Shown in pieces: positions 16,972 to 25,488 of a stretch of DNA of 64,000 bases (positions are counted from its first letter, which is position 1; the number at the start of each line of letters is the position of its first letter). A program made the position numbers and the translations under genes. The DNA lies in assembly GCF_036699995.1 (NCBI RefSeq), contig NZ_CP144906.1, forward strand, positions 1,736,001 through 1,800,000, in the 5' to 3' direction. The notes under the pieces were generated by a model. The model was given only the letters and a program-made list of their open reading frames with translations, had not been told where the DNA came from and searched no databases. Origin of the DNA: Clostridium beijerinckii. Lineage in GTDB: Bacteria; Bacillota; Clostridia; Clostridiales; Clostridiaceae.

Positions 16972-17292
16972 ATGAGTGATATGTCATCAGTTAGTAATGC
17001 GTTTAAAACTTTTATGAAAGAGGCACCAGAGTATCAGGAGATATGGATGGAGACAGTTCAAAAATTAGATTCAGTGAGTAAACTTGATTCGAAAACAGAG
17101 GAACTTGCATATATTGCAGTTTTAGCGTCTTCAAGACTTGAAGGTGGTCTGCCTTTCCATGTTAAACATGCAAAATCTCTTGGAGCAACAAGGGAAGAAA
17201 TAATAAGTGCTGTTTTAATCGGATTACCAGCCGTAGGTAATATAGTAATTCAATCATTACCAATAGCAATTAATGCGTATGATAGTGAATAA
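16972..17292 (+). CDS. carboxymuconolactone decarboxylase (CMD/AhpD-like) family protein
   Basis: A 106-aa all-helical CMD-type protein: ELAYIAVLASSRLEGGLPFH, HVKHAKSLGATREEI and VLIGLPAVGN. The AhpD-type CxxC redox pair is not present; the equivalent stretch reads EGGLPFH, so a thiol peroxidase-partner role is unlikely. GGAGGA precedes ATG 16972. Last gene of the padR operon. Confidence 0.83.
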   Translation: MSDMSSVSNAFKTFMKEAPEYQEIWMETVQKLDSVSKLDSKTEELAYIAVLASSRLEGGLPFHVKHAKSLGATREEIISAVLIGLPAVGNIVIQSLPIAINAYDSE

Positions 17293-17605
17293 ATATGGAG
17301 AATTTATTTTAGTTTCAAGTATTATTTTTATAGAATAAAATAATATTATATTAAAATAATAATATTTATAAAATATTACAGGTAACTAGATAATTTTTTA
17401 ACGAATATTTTATGTAAATTTAGATTAATAATGATTTTAAACGACATATAATTACAGAATAATTGATGTATTTTGTTATAAAACATCAATATATAGATGA
17501 AAATGTATTACGAAAATACGTGAAATTATGTTGGAATATGGTAGAATATAAGTGGGTATAAAAATAGGGTATAAAAAATATGGTTTGTGAGAGATGGTAA
17601 TCACC

Positions 17606-17642
17606 AAAAAAGGCTGAGTAGTTAATACTTAAGCCTTTTTTT
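17606..17642 (+). terminator. intrinsic terminator
   Basis: AAAAAAGGCT (17606-17615) and AAGCCTTTTTTT pair across a short loop. It lies 310 bases after the CMD gene. Confidence 0.75.
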
Positions 17643-17797
17643 GATATTGAATTATATGATTGTCAAATATTTAACTTATTATATGAATATAGAGCGATTT
17701 TGATATAAAGAATTACAAAATTCGCTATGCTTAAAGTGTTACACAATTTTATTAGAATTATTAGTTTTATATGAATTAAATATATAATAAATAATAA

Positions 17798-17932
17798 AAA
17801 GGATAACTTGTATAAGGGAATCAAGTTATCCTGAATACTGATTTGTTGTATATTTATTTAATAGGAGAACAATTAATATGAATTGTTTATAATATTATAA
17901 TAAAGGATAATTGTGGCAATATTATGTCAATT
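17798..17932 (+). repeat. hairpin repeat family, copy E
   Basis: Perfect 11-bp stem AGGATAACTTG (17800-17810) / CAAGTTATCCT (17822-17832), loop TATAAGGGAAT. AGGAG precedes ATG AAT TGT TTA TAA (17878-17892). The tail TTGTGGCAATATTATGTCAA matches copy D. Confidence 0.82.
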
Positions 17933-18047
17933 AAAAAAAGATTTCTATTAAAATTATTAGAAGATTAAGTACTAGTATACTTTATTCAAATAAAATGAAA
18001 ATAGTGAATAAATTGCATAATTCAACAAAATATGCTATCATATATCT

Positions 18048-18302
18048 ATGTTATGTATAGAGAATAATTACTATGTAGATGAGGAGTGTGGGTATTTTAT
18101 GAATATAAACAATGAACTTAAGGAAGTTATAAATGATAAATTGAAGAGAAATTCTGAGGTTGAATTTATCGCAGGATTGAAAGATATAACTTTATCTGAT
18201 ATTGATTATATTGAGAAGTTATCTGCAGTTAAAAATTTAAAATCAAAATTAAATTATCAAATTGTGGATAATACATATATAAAAATTGATTGCTCGTTGT
18301 AA
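18048..18302 (+). CDS. hypothetical protein, 84 aa
   Basis: Contains ELKEVINDKLKRNSEVEFIA and LSDIDYIEKLSAVKNLKSKL, with no family I recognise. ATG 18099 is an alternative start giving 67 aa; neither start has an ideal ribosome site, though GAGGAG lies upstream of 18099 at a long distance. A strong terminator about 100 bases downstream supports a transcript. Confidence 0.5.
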   Translation: MLCIENNYYVDEECGYFMNINNELKEVINDKLKRNSEVEFIAGLKDITLSDIDYIEKLSAVKNLKSKLNYQIVDNTYIKIDCSL

Positions 18303-18405
18303 AAAATATAGAGTTAAGTATTTTAATTAATTTTATATAAAGAATTATATTTTTGTATATGAGTATTATAATAAAGGGACTTAATAACATAAGCGAATGA
18401 TTTTT

Positions 18406-18450
18406 ACCCCTATAGGATAGAAAATTAAATTTTATCCTATAGGGGTATTT
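18406..18450 (+). terminator. strong hairpin terminator
   Basis: Perfect 14-bp stem ACCCCTATAGGATA (18406-18419) with TATCCTATAGGGGT (18433-18446), then ATTTAG. The T-run is short. Confidence 0.7.
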
Positions 18451-18569
18451 AGCGTTAGTAGCTTTATTTATGCTCTCCTTGATTTTATCTATTTTGTTTA
18501 ATTAATTGCATAACCAAAAGCTGCGCGTGGAAGAATACATTTATTAGAAGGAAGTTAGGAGGTGAATTT

Positions 18570-18779
18570 ATGGAAAAGCAACATCTGGCACCAAATGAGA
18601 CAATGCAAGTTCATGAAATGCTAAACTTCAAAACTATCTGCATGACTACATCAAAAATGATGGAAGGTGTAGTTTTTGATCAAGATCTAAAGGCATTATT
18701 AGAGAAGGATGTGCAACAATCTATAGCAGCAATAAGTAACTTACAAAATTTATTAAAAAAAGCTCCTAAAATAAGATGA
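18570..18779 (+). CDS. small CotF-like spore coat protein (N-terminal type)
   Basis: A 69-aa helical protein starting with APNETMQVHEMLNFKTICMT. It matches the short member of CotF-family pairs and is a clear paralogue of the protein at 20386. TTAGGAGGTG precedes ATG 18570. It is first in a five-gene group: small CotF-like, long CotF-like, zinc alcohol dehydrogenase, small CotF-like, long CotF-like. This mirrors the Bacillus subtilis yraG-yraF-adhB-yraE-yraD layout, which supports a sporulation-linked role. Confidence 0.83.
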   Translation: MEKQHLAPNETMQVHEMLNFKTICMTTSKMMEGVVFDQDLKALLEKDVQQSIAAISNLQNLLKKAPKIR

Positions 18780-18834
18780 GCATTTTGTATATAAATTGTT
18801 TGTAAAAATGCTAGAAAACAAAGGAGGGAAAATT

Positions 18835-19197
18835 ATGATTAATGATTATTTAGAAATAAGAAATGCAGAGGGAATGCCTAAACTTGTGGATGCGAATATG
18901 TCTCTAGGTTTTTTATTAAATGCCAAAAGTGGTGTAAGAAATTGTGCAATTGCATTGACTGAGGCAACAACTCCAGAAGTTAGAACTGTTCTAAAGAATC
19001 AGTTAAATGATGCAATTCTTATGCATGAACAAATATCAAATCTTATGGTAGAAAAAGGTTGGTTTCATCCTACAAACCTAGAAAAGCAATTTCAAATGGA
19101 TATTGAATCATCTACAACAATATCTCAAATTGCTAGTTTGGATTTATTTCCTGGAGACACAAGTAGAAGTGGTATGTTTGCAACACTAGAAAAATAA
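18835..19197 (+). CDS. CotF family spore coat protein
   Basis: A 120-aa helical protein: LGFLLNAKSGVRNCAIALTE, EATTPEVRTVLKNQLNDAI and a GWFHPTNLEKQF tail, the CotF (ferritin-like helical) pattern. AGGAGG sits before ATG 18835; the frame is open further upstream to 18796 but without a better start. Paralogue of the protein at 20634. Likely packed in or under the spore coat, by family. Confidence 0.85.
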   Translation: MINDYLEIRNAEGMPKLVDANMSLGFLLNAKSGVRNCAIALTEATTPEVRTVLKNQLNDAILMHEQISNLMVEKGWFHPTNLEKQFQMDIESSTTISQIASLDLFPGDTSRSGMFATLEK

Positions 19198-19216
19198 AAA
19201 AGGAGGTAATTATTTA

Positions 19217-20353
19217 ATGAAGGCTGTAACATTTCAAGGAATAAAGAATGTAAAAGTTAAAGAAGTCAAAGATCCTAAAATTCAAAAGGCTGACGATATT
19301 ATCGTTAAGCTTACAAGTACAGCAATATGTGGTTCTGATTTGCACTTAATTCATGATATGGTTCCAAACTTACCACAAGATTATATCATAGGACATGAAC
19401 CAATGGGAATTGTTGAAGAGGTAGGACCAGAAGTTACGAAATTGAAAAAAGGTGATAGAGTAATAGTGCCTTTTAATGTAAGTTGTGGAGAGTGTTTTTA
19501 TTGTAAACATGATTTAACATGTATGTGCGATAATTCAAATCCTAATGGAGAAAATGGAGGGTTTTTTGGATATTCAGATACATTTGGAGGATATCCAGGA
19601 GGCCAGGCAGAGTATATGAGAGTGCCTTATGCTAATTTTACTCCTTTCAAAATTCCAGAAGATTGTGAAGTAGAGGATGAAAAATTATTATTGATGTCAG
19701 ATGCAATGGGAACTGCTTATTGGAGCGTAGAAAATGCTGGGGTTAAGAAAGGTAATACTGTTATTGTGTTAGGGTGTGGACCTGTAGGACTGCTAGCACA
19801 AAAGTTCTGCTGGATGCACGGTGCAGAGAGAGTAATAGCTGTTGACTATATCGATTATAGGTTAGAGCATGCAAGGAGACATAATAAAGTTGAAACTGTT
19901 AATTTCGAACAACATGAGAATACAGGGGAATATCTAAGAGAAATCACTCATGGTGGAGCGGATGTAGTAATAGACTGTGTTGGAATGGATGGAAAAATGA
20001 CACCAATGGAGTTTTTAGGATCAGGTTTAAAACTTCAAAGTGGATCATTAGGTGGATTTGTTATAGCTACTCAGGCAGTGAGAAAAGGTGGAATGATTCA
20101 AGTTACCGGAGTTTATGGAGGAAGATATAACGCATTTCCTTTAGGAGATATAATGAATCGTAATATTAATATAAGAACAGGTCAAGCTCCAGTTATTCCA
20201 TATATGCCAACACTTTATAAATTACTTGCTGAAGGAAAAGTAGATCCAAGTGATATTATTACTCACAGATTGCCCCTTGATCAAGCGCCATATGGATATG
20301 AAGTATTTGATACAAAAACTGACGGATGTATTAAAGTTGTTCTAAAGCCATAG
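19217..20353 (+). CDS. adhB: zinc-dependent alcohol dehydrogenase (AdhB/formaldehyde dehydrogenase-like)
   Basis: A 378-aa medium-chain dehydrogenase/reductase. Catalytic zinc ligands are in CGSDLH (Cys 38) and GHEPMG (His 60, Glu 61). The structural-zinc cysteines are in CGECFYCKHDLTCMC. The NAD-binding motif is GCGPVGLLAQ. It oxidises or reduces an alcohol/aldehyde; the substrate is not visible, though the closest types are glutathione-independent formaldehyde dehydrogenases. AAGGAGG precedes ATG 19217. It lies between two CotF-like pairs, as AdhB does in B. subtilis, so it may act during sporulation. Confidence 0.9.
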   Translation: MKAVTFQGIKNVKVKEVKDPKIQKADDIIVKLTSTAICGSDLHLIHDMVPNLPQDYIIGHEPMGIVEEVGPEVTKLKKGDRVIVPFNVSCGECFYCKHDLTCMCDNSNPNGENGGFFGYSDTFGGYPGGQAEYMRVPYANFTPFKIPEDCEVEDEKLLLMSDAMGTAYWSVENAGVKKGNTVIVLGCGPVGLLAQKFCWMHGAERVIAVDYIDYRLEHARRHNKVETVNFEQHENTGEYLREITHGGADVVIDCVGMDGKMTPMEFLGSGLKLQSGSLGGFVIATQAVRKGGMIQVTGVYGGRYNAFPLGDIMNRNINIRTGQAPVIPYMPTLYKLLAEGKVDPSDIITHRLPLDQAPYGYEVFDTKTDGCIKVVLKP

Positions 20354-20385
20354 GAAAAGTTTATTTATTAAGGAGGGTAAAAAAT

Positions 20386-20604
20386 ATGAATGATCAAAGT
20401 ATTGCACCAAATGAAACTATGCAGTTGCATGAAATACTAACATTCAAAAATACATGTTTAACTAAAGCTCTTACTATGTCACCATTAGTTTCGGATGAAG
20501 AATTAAAATCAATATTGCAACAAGAGGTATCTGTATCAGAAAAACATATTGAAGAGTTGAGAAGTCTTATGGAGAAATCTAATATTGCGTCTTCAGAAGA
20601 ATAA
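20386..20604 (+). CDS. small CotF-like spore coat protein, second copy
   Basis: A 72-aa protein beginning APNETMQLHEILTFKNTCLT, clearly paralogous to the protein at 18570. AAGGAGG precedes ATG 20386. Acidic C-terminal tail (SSEE). Part of the coat-dehydrogenase-coat group. Confidence 0.83.
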   Translation: MNDQSIAPNETMQLHEILTFKNTCLTKALTMSPLVSDEELKSILQQEVSVSEKHIEELRSLMEKSNIASSEE

Positions 20605-20633
20605 ATATTTAATTTTAGAAAGGAGAGGGAATT

Positions 20634-20939
20634 ATGAATGGATTAATAGAAAATCTTACAGGAATGAGTAAAATGACTGATCAAGTTATAGCTACTGACT
20701 TTCTAATTTCGGCCAAGAGCGGAGTACAAAATTATGCAGTTGCGATAACAGAATCAATTTCATTAGAAGTTAGAACTATATTAAAGAAGCAATTACAAGA
20801 TGCAATTCAAACTCATGAAAAAATATCAAATTACATGATGGAGAAAGGCTATTACAACGCTTATGACTTAGGCGAGCAGTATAAGGTAGATATGGAAACA
20901 ACAGATACAACGTTGGGTCTTACAAAGAATTTAAAGTGA
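20634..20939 (+). CDS. CotF family spore coat protein, second copy
   Basis: A 101-aa paralogue of the protein at 18835 sharing FLISAKSGVQNYAVAITE and LEVRTILKKQLQDAIQTHEK. AGGAGAGGG precedes ATG 20634, 30 bases after the previous stop. It is shorter at the C-terminus than its paralogue. Last gene of the group. Confidence 0.83.
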   Translation: MNGLIENLTGMSKMTDQVIATDFLISAKSGVQNYAVAITESISLEVRTILKKQLQDAIQTHEKISNYMMEKGYYNAYDLGEQYKVDMETTDTTLGLTKNLK

Positions 20940-20983
20940 TTTAGAGAACATATGTGACTCAATATAATAAAATATGATAGAAA

Positions 20984-21092
20984 AAAAGAATGACTTATTT
21001 AGGGGAATAAGCCATTCTAAAATACTATTTATAAGTATTTTTAAATTAGGGTTAATAATAATGCTTTAACTACTTTACAAATATTATTATAA
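20984..21092 (+). repeat. hairpin repeat family, copy F
   Basis: Stem AGAATGACTTATT (20987-20999), loop TAGGGG, stem AATAAGCCATTCT (21006-21018), one mismatch. A second hairpin AAAATACT/AGTATTTT follows. AGGG then leads to ATG CTT TAA (21061-21069) and CTACTTTACAAATATTATTA. It matches copy B in every part. Confidence 0.85.
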
Positions 21093-21199
21093 TAGATTTA
21101 TGTTACAGAAATGTTACAGAATGATAAATTTATTATAAATAATCAATAAAAAGTTGATTAAGAAAATTAAAATTTTAGTAATAAGGGGGAGTACAACTG

Positions 21200-21997
21200 A
21201 TGTATTCGCATGAGATTGACTATAAGGTAAAAGGTGACGATATACAATATGTAGAAATTGAACTTGATCCCACAGAAACTGTGATAGCAGAGGCTGGAGC
21301 AATGATGATGATGGACCCAAACATACAAATGGAAACTATATTTGGAGATGGATCAAAACAAAGTGGAAGCAGTTTTATGAATAAAATTTTTTCAGCAGGA
21401 AAAAGAGTGCTGACTGGTGAAAGTTTGTTTATGACTGCATTCACAAATTCGGGAGCATTAAAAGAAAAAGTTTATTTTGCGGCACCTTATCCAGGAAAAA
21501 TAATTCCTATGGACTTGAGTTTATTAGGAGGAAAATTAATATGTCAAAAAGATGCTTTTCTATGTGCAGCTAAAGGTGTATCTGTAGGAATAGATTTTAA
21601 GAAAAAGTTAAGTGTAGGTTTTTTTGGAGGTGAAGGGTTCATACTCGAAAAATTAGAAGGAGATGGCTTAGCTTTTATACATGCGTGTGGTGCAATAGTT
21701 GAAAGAAACTTATTGCCTGGAGAAACATTAAAAATAGATACTGGATGTTTAGTTGCTATGACTAAAGATGTACATTATGATATACAATTTGTAGGTGGAA
21801 TTAAGAATACGTTATTTGGTGGGGAAGGAGTATTCTTTGCAACTGTAACAGGACCAGGAAAGATATGGGTTCAAAGCTTGCCATTTAGCAGACTTGCAGA
21901 ACGTGTATTTGCAGCAGCTCCAACTTCGGGCGGAAAAAATAGAGAAGAAGGTAGTGTACTTGGAATGCTTGGAAATATTTTAGACGGAGATAATTAG
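21200..21997 (+). CDS. AIM24 / TIGR00266 family protein
   Basis: A 265-aa beta-rich protein: VEIELDPTETVIAEAGAMMM, GGEGFILEKLEGDGLAFIHA, ERNLLPGETLKIDTG and VTGPGKIWVQSLPF are hallmark TIGR00266 segments. The family has no proven biochemical function; the yeast member is mitochondrial Aim24. No signal peptide. AAGGGGGAG precedes ATG 21200. Hairpin repeat copy F lies 110 bases upstream and may be in its leader. A terminator follows. Confidence 0.9.
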   Translation: MYSHEIDYKVKGDDIQYVEIELDPTETVIAEAGAMMMMDPNIQMETIFGDGSKQSGSSFMNKIFSAGKRVLTGESLFMTAFTNSGALKEKVYFAAPYPGKIIPMDLSLLGGKLICQKDAFLCAAKGVSVGIDFKKKLSVGFFGGEGFILEKLEGDGLAFIHACGAIVERNLLPGETLKIDTGCLVAMTKDVHYDIQFVGGIKNTLFGGEGVFFATVTGPGKIWVQSLPFSRLAERVFAAAPTSGGKNREEGSVLGMLGNILDGDN

Positions 21998-22037
21998 AAG
22001 GAAAATTGATTTATATTGGTTTATATATGATGGTAGT

Positions 22038-22080
22038 AACATAGGTTATTTATGATTCAATAACTTATGTTATTTTTTTA
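22038..22080 (+). terminator. terminator of the AIM24 gene
   Basis: AACATAGGTTATT (22038-22050) pairs with AATAACTTATGTT (22059-22071) with one G-U pair, followed by ATTTTTTTA. Confidence 0.85.
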
Positions 22081-22210
22081 TTAAAACAATTAGAAGTTTG
22101 TCACAAATTAGGGTTAAAAACTATATCTTTATATATTATAATTAAGAAGGGATAAATTAGGTAAATAATAATAAGTTATATAATAAAGAAAATAAAAGGC
22201 ACTTTACAGT

Positions 22211-22225
22211 TGATAATCATTATCA
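22211..22225. promoter_or_regulatory. Fur box before the Nramp transporter
   Basis: TGATAATCATTATCA is a perfect 7-1-7 Fur-type box, 34 bases upstream of the start codon. It predicts repression under iron sufficiency. The related PerR and Zur boxes differ slightly, so Fur is the best fit. Confidence 0.85.
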
Positions 22226-22258
22226 TATAATAAGTAAAAGAAAGGAGTGGATCTATAT

Positions 22259-23503
22259 ATGAATGAGAAAAATAAAGATTTAACTAAAAATAAATTAATC
22301 GGAAAAGATCTATTAAAATATATTGGACCAGGAATTTTAGTTACAGTAGGTTTTATAGATCCAGGAAATTGGGTATCAAACATTGCAGCAGGATCTAATT
22401 ATGGCTATAAGTTGCTTTGGATTGTTACTCTATCAACAATAATGCTTATAATATTACAACATAATGCTGCTCACTTGGGTATAGTAACAGGATTATGTAT
22501 TTCGGAAGCAATTAATAAACATATAAATAAATTTTTAGGACGAGCAATTACAATAACAGCGATGTTAGCAGCAGTAAGTACTGCTATGGCAGAAATATTA
22601 GGAGCAGCAATAGCTTTGGACATGTTGTTTAATATTCCATTAAAATTAGGTGCATTAATTTCTGCGTTAGTAATTACATTTATGCTATTTTCCAATTCGT
22701 ATAAGAAAATAGAAAAAGTAATAATTGGATTTGTATCAATTATAGGAATATCATTTATATTTGAAACTTTCTTAGTTAATATAAATTGGGGAGAAGCAAT
22801 ACGTAGTGCAGTTGTACCTAGTATTCCAGTAAATTCCCTACCAATAATAATGAGTGTATTAGGGGCTGTAGTTATGCCACATAATTTATTTTTACATTCA
22901 GAAGTAATCCAGAGTAGAAAATGGAATTTAAAAGATAAATCCATATTAGAGAGGCAATTAAAGTATGAATTTATGGATACAATGTTATCTATGATAATTG
23001 GATTTATAATAAATAGTGCTATGATTTTAGTTGCAATAACATTTTATAATAATAATGTTCAGGTTACCGAACTTGAACAAGCTCAAACAATGTTAAAACC
23101 ATTGCTTGGAAATTCAGCTTCGATAATATTTGCTATAGCATTGCTTTTTGCTGGATTAGCATCATCAGTTACAGCTGGTATGGCTGGAGGATCAATATTC
23201 GCTGGTTTATTTGGAGAAGAATATGATATAAACAGTAAAAGCAGTAAGATAGGAGTATTAATAACTATATTGGTTGCACTAGTTATAATATTTTTTGTTA
23301 GCAATCCATTTGAGGGATTACTTTATTCCCAAATGCTATTAAGTATACAATTACCAGTAACAATTTTCACTCAAATATATTTAACATCATCAAAGAAAGT
23401 AATGGGAAAATATAAAAACACTACATTAGAAAAGATTGTTTTATGGAGTATTGCAGGAATAGTTACTATTTTAAATATTATGCTATTAGTAAGTTCGTTT
23501 TAA
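22259..23503 (+). CDS. Nramp family divalent metal transporter
   Basis: A 414-aa, about 11-helix membrane transporter. Metal-site motifs are both intact: DPGN (34-37) in helix 1 and MPHN in helix 6, followed by LFLHSEVIQSR. Nramp proteins import Mn2+ or Fe2+ with protons. I chose ATG 22259, 11 bases after AAAGGAG; a GTG at 22247 overlaps that site. The perfect Fur box just upstream points to iron rather than manganese as the main substrate (inference). Confidence 0.92.
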   Translation: MNEKNKDLTKNKLIGKDLLKYIGPGILVTVGFIDPGNWVSNIAAGSNYGYKLLWIVTLSTIMLIILQHNAAHLGIVTGLCISEAINKHINKFLGRAITITAMLAAVSTAMAEILGAAIALDMLFNIPLKLGALISALVITFMLFSNSYKKIEKVIIGFVSIIGISFIFETFLVNINWGEAIRSAVVPSIPVNSLPIIMSVLGAVVMPHNLFLHSEVIQSRKWNLKDKSILERQLKYEFMDTMLSMIIGFIINSAMILVAITFYNNNVQVTELEQAQTMLKPLLGNSASIIFAIALLFAGLASSVTAGMAGGSIFAGLFGEEYDINSKSSKIGVLITILVALVIIFFVSNPFEGLLYSQMLLSIQLPVTIFTQIYLTSSKKVMGKYKNTTLEKIVLWSIAGIVTILNIMLLVSSF

Positions 23504-23526
23504 AACAATTTAGAATTCATAGTTGT

Positions 23527-23556
23527 AAGGGGAGCAGTTATGCTCCCTTTTCCATT
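23527..23556 (+). terminator. terminator of the Nramp gene
   Basis: AAGGGGAGCA-GTTA-TGCTCCCTTTT: a 7-bp GC-rich core plus weaker outer pairs, then TTTTCC. Confidence 0.8.
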
Positions 23557-23704
23557 TTGGGGAAACTGCTCATTAAGGAAAAGGCTCGATAAAGTATAAT
23601 GAAAATAGTTTTATTTTTGTAGTAAATCGACTTGAAAAGTATGGTAAAATTAGAATTAAATAAGTATTGTAGAAATAATAATTTCTGAAAGGAACTGATA
23701 TTAA

Positions 23705-24688
23705 ATGAAAATTTTAGCATATAGTCATAGGCGTGATGAAACACAGTATTTTAAAGAATTTAGTAAAAAGTATAATGTTGAAGTTGTTCTATGTAATGAA
23801 GAACCAAATTTAGAAACAGCACCCCTTGCAAAAGGTTTTGATTGTATCAGTATAATTACAACAAATATAAACTCAGAATTAGTTGAAAAATTTCATGAGT
23901 TAGGTGTTAAATTTATATCAACAAGGACTATAGGGTATGATCATATAGATTTGAAAAAGGCTAAGGAACTTGGAGTTCGCGTAGGAAATGTAACGTATTC
24001 AACAAATAGTGTAGCAGATTATACTATAATGCTAATATTAATGGCAATTAGAAAAGTTAAACTTATAATGGAAAGAAGCAATGTGCAAGACTTTTCTTTA
24101 AGAGGTATTCAAGGTAAGGAATTACCTAACTTGACTATAGGTGTTGTAGGCACAGGAAAAATAGGGAGGACTGTTATCAGTCATTTAAGTGGTTTTGGTT
24201 GCAAAATATTAGCACATGATATATATAAAAATGATGAAGTGAAATCAAATGCTAAGTATGTAGACTTGGACAATCTATTTAAATATAGTGATATTATAAC
24301 ATTGCATATGCCGGCTACAGATGATAATTATCATATGATTAATAAGAAAGCTATTAAATTAATGAAAGATGGAGTCTTTATTATTAATACTGCCCGTGGA
24401 TCATTAATTAATACAAATGATTTGATACAAGGAATTGAAAGTAAGAAGATAGGTGGAGCTGCTTTAGATGTAACTGAACAGGAATCTAATATTTATTATA
24501 GTGATCTAAAGGGAGAAACTTTAAAAAATAGAAATTTAGCTATTCTAAAGTCTTTTCCTAATGTAATAATAACACCTCATGCAGCTTTTTACACAGATCA
24601 AGCAGTAAGTGATATGATTGAAAATTCAATAAGAAGCTGCATATTATTCTCAGAAAATAAAGAGAATCCATGGGAGATAAATATATAG
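23705..24688 (+). CDS. D-2-hydroxyacid dehydrogenase (D-lactate dehydrogenase-like)
   Basis: A 327-aa NAD-dependent enzyme of the D-isomer hydroxyacid family. Visible are STRTIGYDHID (catalytic Arg), GVVGTGKIGRTV (NAD-binding glycine motif), NTARGSLI, LDVTEQESN (Glu) and ITPHAAFYTDQA (catalytic His). The YDHID and HAAFYTDQAV types are close to D-lactate dehydrogenase and VanH. Pyruvate is a likely substrate, but 2-ketoisocaproate or others cannot be excluded. AAAGGAACTG precedes ATG 23705. Monocistronic. Confidence 0.88.
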   Translation: MKILAYSHRRDETQYFKEFSKKYNVEVVLCNEEPNLETAPLAKGFDCISIITTNINSELVEKFHELGVKFISTRTIGYDHIDLKKAKELGVRVGNVTYSTNSVADYTIMLILMAIRKVKLIMERSNVQDFSLRGIQGKELPNLTIGVVGTGKIGRTVISHLSGFGCKILAHDIYKNDEVKSNAKYVDLDNLFKYSDIITLHMPATDDNYHMINKKAIKLMKDGVFIINTARGSLINTNDLIQGIESKKIGGAALDVTEQESNIYYSDLKGETLKNRNLAILKSFPNVIITPHAAFYTDQAVSDMIENSIRSCILFSENKENPWEINI

Positions 24689-24780
24689 CATTATAAATAT
24701 AAGTTACAATACATAAATCGCTCTTTCTTGCTAAAACTATTAATATTTCAGATTAATAAAATAGTAAGGAGAGATGAAAT

Positions 24781-25395
24781 ATGTTTGATAAAATTCAATT
24801 ACCATATGCATTTGATGCATTAGAACCATATATAGATGCAGAAACAGTTGAAACACACTATAGCAAGCATCTTCAAAAATATGTAGATAACTTAAATTCC
24901 CTTATAAAAGGCTATGAGCAGTATACAGAAGGTAAATCCTTAGATCAATTGTTAGCAAGTGTGAACGAATTGCCAGAAGAAATTAGGCAAGGAGTGATAG
25001 ATCAAGGTGGAGGAGTATCAAATCATAATTTATATTTTGCACTTCTTTCACCAACTCCAAAGAAAGCCCCAGAAGGAAAGCTATTAGAAGAAATATATAA
25101 TACATTTGGAGATTTAGACACTCTAAAAACTGAAGTGAGCAATGCTGCTATAGGCCAATTTGGATCTGGTTATGGTTTTTTGGTTAAAGACAAAGAAGGA
25201 AAATTATCAGTAAGGAATACGCTAAATCAGAATTCACCTGCAATGAATGGATTTGTTCCAATTTTAACTATAGATGTATGGGAACATGCTTATTATTTAA
25301 AGTATAAAAATCTAAGAGCAGACTATGTAAAAAATATATGGAACTTAATAGATTGGGAAAAAGTTGAAGGCTTATATTTAAATTATACGATTTAA
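24781..25395 (+). CDS. sodA: superoxide dismutase (Fe/Mn type)
   Basis: A 204-aa enzyme that disproportionates superoxide. Metal ligands are all present: His 26 (THYSKHLQKY), the NHNLYF His, and DVWEHAYY with Asp and His. His 30 and Tyr 34 of the gateway are kept. In an anaerobe it points to oxygen tolerance. GGAG precedes ATG 24781. It follows the dehydrogenase by about 90 bases and is followed by a hairpin. Fe versus Mn cannot be told from sequence alone. Confidence 0.93.
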   Translation: MFDKIQLPYAFDALEPYIDAETVETHYSKHLQKYVDNLNSLIKGYEQYTEGKSLDQLLASVNELPEEIRQGVIDQGGGVSNHNLYFALLSPTPKKAPEGKLLEEIYNTFGDLDTLKTEVSNAAIGQFGSGYGFLVKDKEGKLSVRNTLNQNSPAMNGFVPILTIDVWEHAYYLKYKNLRADYVKNIWNLIDWEKVEGLYLNYTI

Positions 25396-25415
25396 ATACT
25401 TTTAATGATAAAAAG

Positions 25416-25450
25416 TAAGACTAGAGAGTTGAATTATTTCTCTAGCCTTA
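25416..25450 (+). terminator. hairpin at the sod / minus-strand gene junction
   Basis: TAAGACTAGAG and CTCTAGCCTTA pair with one mismatch near 25416-25450. The T-run is weak. It separates converging genes. Confidence 0.55.
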
Positions 25451-25488
25451 TTGTACATTTTAAGAAACAGATGAAGTTTATTTTCTAG

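Larger units (their letters stand above)
17293..18047. other. intergenic stretch with a terminator and repeat copy E
   Basis: Besides the terminator at 17.6 kb and the hairpin repeat at 17.8 kb I see only AT-rich sequence and no coding frame with a ribosome site. Confidence 0.6.

Noticed and set aside
22471..22944. 157-codon minus-strand frame inside the Nramp gene
   Set aside because: Antisense shadow of membrane-helix codons; no start signal.
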